From Desulfatibacillaceae bacterium (GTDB taxonomy: Bacteria; Desulfobacterota; Desulfobacteria; Desulfobacterales; Desulfatibacillaceae), in contig JASEHB010000045.1 of NCBI GenBank assembly GCA_030018745.1, forward strand, positions 5,194-10,575: a stretch of DNA of 5,382 nt, read 5' to 3'. Made by a program: the position numbers and the translations under genes. Shown here piece by piece: positions 1 through 5,058 of this stretch. Numbering within the stretch: position 1 is the stretch's first letter; each line of letters begins with the position of its first letter. Under the pieces are notes generated by a model. The model was not told where the DNA came from. It searched no databases and saw only the letters and a program-made list of their open reading frames with translations.

Positions 1-183
1 GGTCTTTTGTATGTTGTATTAAGGGCGGTGTTTTTTTATCCGGATAGGGGAAAATGCCTTTGGCCGGTCAGGCAGGCATGAGGCAAAAGCCCTGGTCCCA
101 TATTGCGGAAAGCGCGGATTGGCCGCGCGCCGTGCTTCTTTTCAGCCGAAGGCCCAATGCCTTTGGCGGATAGGATACAAGCC
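1..183 (+). other. Leader upstream of infC, no recognised gene
   Basis: No reading frame here resembles the C-terminus of threonyl-tRNA synthetase, the usual upstream neighbour of infC, and I recognise no other product. The stretch holds a run of seven T at 31-37, a 10-bp palindrome TATCCGGATA at 37-46, and a possible 6-bp stem ATGCCT (54-59) with AGGCAT (74-79). A 39-codon frame runs from ATG 54 to TAG 171-173, with only a crowded purine run (AGGGG, 46-50) before it, so I do not call it a gene. No convincing -35/-10 pair was found. The TTGACA at 184-189 has no matching -10 and overlaps the likely infC start. The region is probably the untranslated leader of infC, or a spacer after a gene lying upstream of the window. 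Confidence 0.5.
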
Positions 184-711
184 TTGACAACAGGAGGCGA
201 GTCGGCAGACAAGCGGGTCGGAATAAACAGGAACATCAAAGCAAGGGAAGTGCGCCTCATTGATGCAGTCGGCGGCCAGTTGGGGGTGATGCCCCTGCAT
301 CAGGCCCTGGCAATTGCCGAGGCGGCAGGTCTGGATCTGGTTGAAGTTTCGCCTACGGCAAAGCCGCCGGTCTGCAAAATAATGGACTATGGCAAGTTCA
401 AGTACCAGCAGACCAAAAAGCAGCAGGAGGCAAAGAAAAAGACCTCGACAGTTTCCATAAAGGAAATCAAGGTGCGGCCCAAGACCGGGGATCATGATCT
501 CATGACCAAGGTCGGCCACATCAAAAGGTTTCTGGACAACCGCGACAAGGTGAAGGTGACTGTGCTTTTCAGGGGCAGGGAAATAGCCTTTGCCGACAGA
601 GGCCGCACAATGCTGGAAAAGGTCAAGGACGCCACCCAGGAGTTTGCCGTGGTGGAGCAGATGCCCAAGTTCGAAGGCCGGACAATGGTCATGATTCTTG
701 CGCCCAAATAA
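184..711 (+). CDS. infC: Translation initiation factor IF-3
   Basis: IF3 binds the 30S subunit, prevents premature joining with 50S and checks the start codon and initiator tRNA. The product is 175 aa from TTG 184, within the usual 170-180. The N-terminal domain (about residues 14-82) includes KAREVRLI and LDLVEVSPTAKPPVCKIMDYGKF; its KIMDYGKFKYQQ stretch fits the IF3 family signature. A lysine-rich linker (about 78-87) leads to the C-terminal domain (about 88-175) with IKEIKVRPKT, FRGREIAF and a terminal EGRTMVMILAPK. The start is uncertain. TTG 184 has AGGA 8 nt upstream and gives a family-like N-terminus. ATG 157 adds 9 residues behind a close GAAGG, and the frame stays open back to TTG 103. 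A strong CAGGAGG at 191-197 lies inside the proposed gene with no start codon at a suitable distance. Non-AUG starts are usual for infC and allow IF3 to repress its own synthesis, so a TTG start would fit that logic (inference). Confidence 0.96.
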   Translation: MTTGGESADKRVGINRNIKAREVRLIDAVGGQLGVMPLHQALAIAEAAGLDLVEVSPTAKPPVCKIMDYGKFKYQQTKKQQEAKKKTSTVSIKEIKVRPKTGDHDLMTKVGHIKRFLDNRDKVKVTVLFRGREIAFADRGRTMLEKVKDATQEFAVVEQMPKFEGRTMVMILAPK

Positions 712-740
712 GTGAGCGCATTCTGCTGGAATGATGCGTT

Positions 741-771
741 AAAAAGTGAGCAGCCCAATAGGCCGCTTTTT
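741..771 (+). terminator. Terminator-like hairpin after infC
   Basis: AAAAAGTG (741-748) pairs with CGCTTTTT (764-771) through one U-G wobble. After an AGCA bulge, GCC (753-755) pairs with GGC (761-763) around the loop CAATA. In another register AGCAGCC (749-755) pairs with GGCCGCT (761-767) with one A-C mismatch, followed directly by TTTTTGTCTGTT, which looks like a weak rho-independent terminator or attenuator. It begins 30 nt after the infC stop. Because rpmI has no obvious promoter of its own, partial read-through or regulated termination is more likely than a full stop. Confidence 0.4.
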
Positions 772-789
772 GTCTGTTGGCTTTTTTAG

Positions 790-816
790 CCCGTCAATTT
801 GGCTTTAATTGGCGGG
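790..816 (+). promoter_or_regulatory. 10-bp hairpin in the rpmI leader
   Basis: CCCGTCAATT (790-799) pairs with AATTGGCGGG (807-816) over ten consecutive positions with a single U-G wobble, around the 7-nt loop TGGCTTT. It is the most regular helix in the gap. It is followed by AATTTGTTTTG, too interrupted for a typical U-tract, so an RNA structural or protein-binding role is more likely than termination. A shorter stem, GGCT (779-782) with AGCC (788-791), overlaps its 5' arm and could compete with it. Confidence 0.5.
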
Positions 817-883
817 AATTTGTTTTGCGAAATTCTTTTTCGTTGCAAAGGCCGCAAGGCCCCAAGCAGTGGAGACAAAACCC

Positions 884-1081
884 ATGCCGAAAATGAAAAC
901 AAACCGGAGCGCAGCCAAGCGCTTCAAGGCAACTGCAAGCGGGCGGGTGATTTTTCACAAGTCCTGCGCAGGCCACATCCTTGCCAAAAAAACCCGGAAG
1001 CGCAAAAGACGGCTCCGCAAGACCCACTATGTGGATCCCACCAATATGGCGGGTTTGAGACGACTGTTGCCCTATATGTAA
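884..1081 (+). CDS. rpmI: 50S ribosomal protein bL35 (L35)
   Basis: A small basic protein of the large ribosomal subunit, 65 aa, the family's typical size. The N-terminal MPKMKTNRSAAKRFK contains the bL35 signature (MKTxxSAAKRFK). The middle is rich in Lys and Arg (HILAKKTRKRKRRLRK, about 31-46), consistent with rRNA contact, and the end DPTNMAGLRRLLPYM is also family-like. The frame is open upstream to an ATT-type position at 809, but ATG 884 is chosen because it gives the conserved MPKMKT start and has GGAG at 871-874, 9 nt upstream. It is followed after 33 nt by rplT, its usual partner. It sits behind a long structured leader that probably governs its translation. Confidence 0.97.
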   Translation: MPKMKTNRSAAKRFKATASGRVIFHKSCAGHILAKKTRKRKRRLRKTHYVDPTNMAGLRRLLPYM

Positions 1082-1082
1082 A

Positions 1083-1106
1083 GAAAGAGCCTGCTCTTTT
1101 AAGGAG
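1083..1106 (+). promoter_or_regulatory. Hairpin and Shine-Dalgarno before rplT
   Basis: Directly after the rpmI stop, AAAGAG (1084-1089) pairs with CTCTTT (1094-1099) around a CCTG loop, with a G-U closing pair at 1083/1100. The rplT Shine-Dalgarno AAGGAG (1101-1106) begins at the next base, 8 nt before ATG 1115. The hairpin leaves the ribosome-binding site exposed, so it may be a spacer or mRNA-stabilising element rather than a repressor. This role is inference. Confidence 0.45.
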
Positions 1107-1114
1107 AATGCACC

Positions 1115-1465
1115 ATGCGTGTAAAACGAGGATTCAAGGCCCGGCACCGCCGTAAAAAGGTGCTCAAACTGGCACGCGGCTTTAGGGGAGGCCACAGCAA
1201 GCTTTTCCGCACGGCTGCCGACACCCTGGACAGGGCGCTTGCCTATGCCTATCGGGACCGGCGGGTCCGCAAGCGCGAAATGCGCAGCCTGTGGATTGTG
1301 CGCGTCAATGCCGCTGCACGGGACAATGACATTTCCTACAGCAAGCTCATGGGCGGCCTCAAGAAGGCCGGCGTGGTGCTTGACCGCAAGGTGCTGGCGG
1401 AACTGGCTGTTGCCGATCCCAAGGCTTTTTCCCAGGTGGCCCGGCTGGCTGCGGCCAGCGCATAA
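1115..1465 (+). CDS. rplT: 50S ribosomal protein bL20 (L20)
   Basis: A large-subunit rRNA-binding protein needed early in 50S assembly, and in E. coli and Bacillus the autoregulator of this operon. The product is 116 aa, the normal length. The N-terminal half is a very basic extended helix (MRVKRGFKARHRRKKVLKLARGF begins it) that threads into 23S rRNA. The bL20 signature lies at about residues 53-69, including KREMRSLWIVRVNAAAR. The globular C-terminal domain (about 60-116) includes SYSKLMGGLKKAGVVLDRKV, the part that binds rRNA and operator RNA in studied species. ATG 1115 has a strong AAGGAG 8 nt upstream. A strong terminator begins 5 nt after the stop codon. Confidence 0.98.
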   Translation: MRVKRGFKARHRRKKVLKLARGFRGGHSKLFRTAADTLDRALAYAYRDRRVRKREMRSLWIVRVNAAARDNDISYSKLMGGLKKAGVVLDRKVLAELAVADPKAFSQVARLAAASA

Positions 1466-1470
1466 TCGTT

Positions 1471-1532
1471 AAGGCCCAAGGCGGATTGCTCCGATGATTA
1501 AACCGGGCCTGCCTTGGGCTTTTTGCTTTTTT
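1471..1532 (+). terminator. Rho-independent terminator or attenuator between rplT and pheS
   Basis: AAGGCCCAAGGC (1471-1482) pairs with GCCTTGGGCTTT (1511-1522) over 12 positions with one G-U pair; the central nine pairs, GCCCAAGGC with GCCTTGGGC, are perfect. The U-rich tail TTTTTGCTTTTTT covers 1520-1532. The 28-nt loop contains a small hairpin, CGGA (1482-1485) with TCCG (1490-1493). AGGCCC (1472-1477) could instead pair with GGGCCT (1505-1510), which would disrupt the terminator. It ends 14 nt before the pheS start, the position where E. coli places its pheST attenuator. Whether it is regulated or simply limits read-through cannot be told from sequence. Confidence 0.85.
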
Positions 1533-1546
1533 AAGGCTCGCAAAAC

Positions 1547-2548
1547 TTGGATATTGAACGGTTAAAAAGCGAAGCCTGCGGGCAGATAAGCGTTGCCAAA
1601 GACCTTGACGAGCTTAATCAGGCCTCGGTGAAGTGGCTTGGCCGCAAGGGCGCTTTGAGCGATTTGATGCGCCGCATACCGGAGCTTGAGCCGGACTTGC
1701 GGCGGGACGCGGGCCAGAAGCTCAATGCCCTCAAAAAAGAGCTTGAGGCCTTGCTGGAAGAAGTCCGCACGCGCATTTCCGGCAGCGCCCTGGCCCTTGA
1801 TGAAGGCCTGGACATAAGCCTGCCTGGGCGGCCTGTGCCTGCCGGGTCCATCCACCCCATTAACCAGGTCATGGAAGAGATCTGCGATATCTTTGTGCAG
1901 ATGGGCTTTGATGTGGTGGAGGGGCCGGAGGTGGAGCTGGACTGGTACAATTTCGAGGCCCTGAACTTTCCGCCGGATCATCCTGCCCGCGACATGCAGG
2001 ACACCTTTTTTGTGTCTGGCGATGTGGTTCTTCGGACTCACACTTCCAGTCTCCAGATACGCACAATGGAGAGCACGCCCCCGCCGGTTAAGGTCATAGC
2101 TCCGGGCAAGGTCTATCGCTGCGATTCGGATGTCACCCACACGCCCATGTTTCATCAGGTGGAGGGCCTGCTTGTGGGGGATGGCATAAGCTTTGCCGAT
2201 TTAAAAGGCGCCCTCACCCTTTTTGTGCAGAAGATGTACGGCCCCAAAACGCCCATCCGTTTGCGGCCCAGCTTCTTCCCCTTTACCGAGCCTTCGGCGG
2301 AGGTGGACATAGGCTGCGTCATCTGCAAGGGCAGCGGCTGCCGCGTTTGCTCCGGCACAGGCTGGCTTGAGGTTTTGGGTTCAGGCATGGTTCATCCCAA
2401 TGTTTTTAAGAATGTGGGCTACGATTCTTCGCTCATCACAGGTTTTGCATTCGGCCTTGGGGTGGAGCGAATCGCCATGCTCAAATACGGGGTGGATGAC
2501 CTGCGGCGCTTTTTTGAAAATGACCTGCGCTTTCTTTCCCAGTTTTAA
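1547..2548 (+). CDS. pheS: Phenylalanine--tRNA ligase alpha subunit
   Basis: Catalytic subunit of the class II, alpha2beta2 phenylalanyl-tRNA synthetase, which activates Phe with ATP and transfers it to tRNA-Phe in the cytoplasm. It is 333 aa; the family is usually 327-345. Residues 1-95 form the tRNA-binding coiled coil. The catalytic core follows: motif 1 around GSIHPINQVMEE (100-111), RTHTSSLQ (163-170), motif 2 with VYRCDSDVTHTPMFHQVEG (189-207), RPSFFPFTEPSAEVD (240-254), and motif 3 GFAFGLGVERIAMLKYG (299-315). Expected Phe-pocket residues are present by pattern: His165, Ser167, Gln170, Gln204, Glu206, Phe244 and Phe246. Cys257, 260, 265 and 268 (CX2CX4CX2C) form a likely zinc knuckle, common in non-gamma-proteobacterial PheS and absent from E. 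coli. The start is TTG 1547, with AAGG at 1533-1536; the next in-frame ATG would remove about 40 residues of the coiled coil. Confidence 0.97.
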   Translation: MDIERLKSEACGQISVAKDLDELNQASVKWLGRKGALSDLMRRIPELEPDLRRDAGQKLNALKKELEALLEEVRTRISGSALALDEGLDISLPGRPVPAGSIHPINQVMEEICDIFVQMGFDVVEGPEVELDWYNFEALNFPPDHPARDMQDTFFVSGDVVLRTHTSSLQIRTMESTPPPVKVIAPGKVYRCDSDVTHTPMFHQVEGLLVGDGISFADLKGALTLFVQKMYGPKTPIRLRPSFFPFTEPSAEVDIGCVICKGSGCRVCSGTGWLEVLGSGMVHPNVFKNVGYDSSLITGFAFGLGVERIAMLKYGVDDLRRFFENDLRFLSQF

Positions 2549-2550
2549 CA

Positions 2551-2582
2551 GCTTTTTCCAAAAGCCGGATTTTTGCCCGGCT
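2551..2582 (+). promoter_or_regulatory. Two alternative hairpins in the pheS-pheT gap
   Basis: GCTTTT (2551-2556) can pair with AAAAGC (2560-2565) around a TCC loop. AGCCGG (2563-2568) can pair with CCGGCT (2577-2582) around an 8-nt loop. They share 2563-2565, so only one can form fully. Neither has a following T-run, so neither looks like a terminator. The second ends 14 nt before ATG 2597 and could influence pheT translation, which has only a weak Shine-Dalgarno. Function is inferred only. Confidence 0.35.
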
Positions 2583-2596
2583 GCCAGAGTGTCGTC

Positions 2597-5008
2597 ATGA
2601 TTGTCAGTTTAAGCTGGCTGCGCCAATTCGTTGATATAACCCTCTCTCCGGCAGAGCTTGCCCATCGCCTTACAATGGCGGGCCTGGAGGTGGAGGGGGT
2701 GTGGGAGCGCTATGCCTATCTGGACAGCGTAAAGGCAGCGCGTGTGCTCTCTGTTGCCCCCCATCCGGATGCACAAAACCTTGCCGTCTGCACCCTGGAT
2801 ATGGGTAGCGGCCAGCCCTGCACAGTTGTATGCGGCGCGCCCAATGTGCGCCTTGGGTTGCTTTCCGCCCTTGCCCTGCCCGGAACCGAGCTTCCCGGCG
2901 GGCGCACGGTGGCGCAAAGCGCCATAAGGGGTGTGGAATCTTTTGGAATGCTCTGCTCTGCTGCGGAGCTTGGCACAGGCCCGGACAAATCCGGAATTTT
3001 AGAGCTTGAAAAAGGCGCGCCCGGCGAAAAAATCGCCTCCCTGCTCAATCTTGCAGATACGGTGTTTGAAATAGGCGTGACCCCCAACCGGCCAGACTGC
3101 CTTTCCCTGCTGGGCGTGGCCCGCGAGGCCGCTGCCGTGTGCGGCGCAAAGCTTGCCCGCCCGCAAATAATTCTGCCAAAGGGCGAGGGCGCAATAGAAG
3201 AAATCACATCTGTAACCATTGATGCCCCGGAGCACTGCCCCCGCTATGTTGCGCGCGTTATCCGCAATATCACAGTGGGGCCAAGCCCCTTCTGGCTTGT
3301 GGACAGGCTCCTTTCCGTCGGGTTGCGGCCCATAAACAACATTGTTGATGTAACAAACTTTGTGATGATGGAAACCGGCCAGCCGCTTCATGCCTTTGAT
3401 TTTGACCTGCTTGAAGAGGGCCGCATTGTTGTTCGCACAGCTCAAGACGGGGAAAAATTCATCACCCTGGACGGCAAGGAGAAAACCCTCTCCAGCAGCA
3501 ACCTGATGATATGCGACGGCAAGAAGCCTGTTGCCCTGGCCGGGGTCATGGGCGGCGAAAATTCGGAGATAAACCCAAATACAAAAACCGTGCTCATTGA
3601 AAGTGCGTACTTTTCGCCCATGAGCATCAGAAAAACCGCCAAGAATTTGGGCTACCACACAGATGCCTCCCACCGCTTCGAGCGCGGGGTGGACCCGACC
3701 GGCTGTTCGGCTGCTGCGGCAAGGGCTGCCCAGCTCATGCTGGAAGTTGCAGGCGGAGTTCTGGTGGAAGGCGAAATTGACGCCAACCCAATTCCCTGGG
3801 CGCCAAAAGAGGTCCGCCTTTCCGCCAGCCGGGCAAACGCCATATTGGGAACAGGCCTTTCCTGCGGGCAGATGCGGGCACTGCTTGCTTCAGTTGAGCT
3901 TGAGGCAAAAACCCCGGATTCTGACACTCTTGCCGTAACCCCGCCGGGCTTTCGGGTGGATATATCCATCCCCGAAGACCTTGTGGAGGAAATCGCCCGG
4001 CTTTTTGGCTACGACAACATTCCGGTAACAGCCCCAATGCTGCCAATGGAGATTCCTCCTCCTCGCCCGGCCATGAGCTTTCGCAAAAAGCTCCGCAACA
4101 TCATGGTCAATCTTGGCTTTTTCGAGGCTGTAAATTACAGCTTTGTGGCCGCAGACACCCCGGCGCGCCTTGGCCTTTCCGCAGATGACCCCAGGCAGGC
4201 AACTCTTGCTGTTGCCAACCCCCTTTCCGAAGACCAGGCGGTCATGCGCACTTCCCTTTTGCCTGGGCTTCTTGCTGCCACAGGCAGGAATGTTAACCTG
4301 CAAAACCGCTCTGTGCGCCTGTTTGAACTGGGCAAGGTCTTTTTTGCCAGGGCCAATGCGCCCCTTCCAGAAGAGCGCTTCATGCTTGCAGCAATTTTAA
4401 GCGGGGAGCAAAAACCCGTCTCCTGGCACGAAAAGGCAGCCCCCATTGATTTTTACGACATGAAGGGCGCGGTTCAGGCCCTTTTTGAATCCCTTAAAAT
4501 TAAGGATGTGGCCTTTGCAAGGCCAGCCCCAGGCCAGGCAGACACCCTTCTGCCCGGCCATTGTGCGGCAATGCTCTGCCAAAATAAGCTTCTGGGGATT
4601 TTGGGCCAGATCCGGCCAGAGGTCTGCGCCAATTTCGACCTCAAGCAAAAGGCCTTTCTCCTGGAAATGGATGTGGAGGCCCTGCGCTCAATAACCCCTG
4701 ATGCCGTGGCCTTTGCACCCCCGCCGCGCTTTCCTGCTGTCTTGCGGGATATCACCCTTATTCTCAATAAAAGCGTGCCAGCAGAGGAAATCCTTGAAAA
4801 AGTGCGGCAAATGAAGCACCCTTGGGTTGAATCCGTATGGGTTTTTGATGTATATGAAGGAAAGCCCATTGAAAAAGGCAAGAAAAGCCTGTCTTTGCGC
4901 ATAACCTACAGGGCGGATGACAGAACCCTCACGGATGGGGAGGTCAACGCTCTCCACGACAATATCGGCAAAACGCTCTTGAATGCCTTTGGCGCAAAGC
5001 TTCCGTAA
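2597..5008 (+). CDS. pheT: Phenylalanine--tRNA ligase beta subunit
   Basis: Beta subunit of phenylalanyl-tRNA synthetase; it binds tRNA-Phe and hydrolyses mischarged Tyr-tRNA-Phe. It is 803 aa, a full length (E. coli about 795). Domains in order: the N-terminal piece MIVSLSWLRQFVDI; an EMAP-like OB fold (about 40-150; APHPDAQNLAVCTLDMG, VVCGAPNVR); the B3/B4 editing domain (about 212-395), with RPINNIVDVTNFVMMETGQP, HAFD, ALAGVMGGENSEI and SIRKTAKNLGYHTDASHRFE; the B5 domain (about 403-478; DISIPEDLVEEIARLFGYDN); the synthetase-like core (about 490-690; NPLSEDQAVMRTSLLPGLL, LFELGKVF); and the C-terminal FDX-ACB anticodon-binding domain (about 710-803). Thr253, His265 and Glu335 appear to match known editing-site residues, so editing is probably intact. 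ATG 2597 is chosen because the family begins here; upstream TTG 2573 would add eight unlike residues. Its Shine-Dalgarno is weak (GAG at 2587-2589). Confidence 0.98.
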   Translation: MIVSLSWLRQFVDITLSPAELAHRLTMAGLEVEGVWERYAYLDSVKAARVLSVAPHPDAQNLAVCTLDMGSGQPCTVVCGAPNVRLGLLSALALPGTELPGGRTVAQSAIRGVESFGMLCSAAELGTGPDKSGILELEKGAPGEKIASLLNLADTVFEIGVTPNRPDCLSLLGVAREAAAVCGAKLARPQIILPKGEGAIEEITSVTIDAPEHCPRYVARVIRNITVGPSPFWLVDRLLSVGLRPINNIVDVTNFVMMETGQPLHAFDFDLLEEGRIVVRTAQDGEKFITLDGKEKTLSSSNLMICDGKKPVALAGVMGGENSEINPNTKTVLIESAYFSPMSIRKTAKNLGYHTDASHRFERGVDPTGCSAAAARAAQLMLEVAGGVLVEGEIDANPIPWAPKEVRLSASRANAILGTGLSCGQMRALLASVELEAKTPDSDTLAVTPPGFRVDISIPEDLVEEIARLFGYDNIPVTAPMLPMEIPPPRPAMSFRKKLRNIMVNLGFFEAVNYSFVAADTPARLGLSADDPRQATLAVANPLSEDQAVMRTSLLPGLLAATGRNVNLQNRSVRLFELGKVFFARANAPLPEERFMLAAILSGEQKPVSWHEKAAPIDFYDMKGAVQALFESLKIKDVAFARPAPGQADTLLPGHCAAMLCQNKLLGILGQIRPEVCANFDLKQKAFLLEMDVEALRSITPDAVAFAPPPRFPAVLRDITLILNKSVPAEEILEKVRQMKHPWVESVWVFDVYEGKPIEKGKKSLSLRITYRADDRTLTDGEVNALHDNIGKTLLNAFGAKLP

Positions 5009-5058
5009 CGCCTGAGTATTTTTTTTGGCCGCAGCAAAAAAGCACAGGAGGGCAGCCG

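Larger units (their letters stand above)
712..883 (+). promoter_or_regulatory. Structured infC-rpmI intercistronic region, candidate bL20-type leader
   Basis: These 172 nt hold no gene but several inverted repeats: 741-771 (listed separately), 790-816 (listed separately), 823-850 (two 5-bp helices, 824-827 plus a 5' wobble with 846-850 and 828-832 with 838-842, separated by a 3-nt bulge), and 850-861 (GGCC-GCAA-GGCC, a 4-bp stem closed by a GNRA tetraloop). The rpmI Shine-Dalgarno is GGAG at 871-874. The segment AGACAAAA (873-880), overlapping that site and its spacer, is exactly complementary to TTTTGTCT at 768-775. CAAAAC (876-881) is also complementary to GTTTTG at 822-827. In E. coli bL20 represses rpmI-rplT through a long-range RNA pairing that covers the rpmI ribosome-binding site. 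The arrangement here could do the same. The pairings are seen in the sequence; the function is inferred. Confidence 0.5.

Noticed and set aside
54..173. A 39-codon leader gene upstream of infC
   Set aside because: The product resembles nothing known, the purine run AGGGG sits only about 3 nt before the ATG, and a frame this short is expected by chance. It is kept only as part of a low-interest finding.
184..212. TTGACA at 184-189 as a promoter -35 box
   Set aside because: No acceptable -10 lies about 17 nt downstream (AGACAA at 207-212), and the hexamer overlaps the likely infC start codon.
142..519. Antisense frame over infC, and other long frames opposite pheS and pheT
   Set aside because: They lie opposite genes with clear family motifs, have no recognisable product, and are explained as shadows in GC-rich coding DNA.
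809..883. N-terminal extension of bL35 from an upstream in-frame codon
   Set aside because: The added 25 residues do not fit the family, the MPKMKT start is conserved, and the extension would translate through the structured leader.
1466..1546. A T-box riboswitch controlling pheST
   Set aside because: The gap is only 81 nt, too short for a specifier loop and antiterminator, and no conserved T-box bulge sequence is visible.
2337..2370. Four-cysteine cluster in PheS as something unusual
   Set aside because: CX2CX4CX2C at this position is common in PheS outside the gammaproteobacteria, so it is ordinary for this family.
4991..5041. A terminator after pheT, using the eight T at 5019-5026
   Set aside because: The only stem before the T-run is GGCG (4991-4994) with CGCC (5009-5012), four pairs around a 14-nt loop and separated from the T-run. 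The T-run with the A-run at 5036-5041 gives only a weak A-U hairpin.
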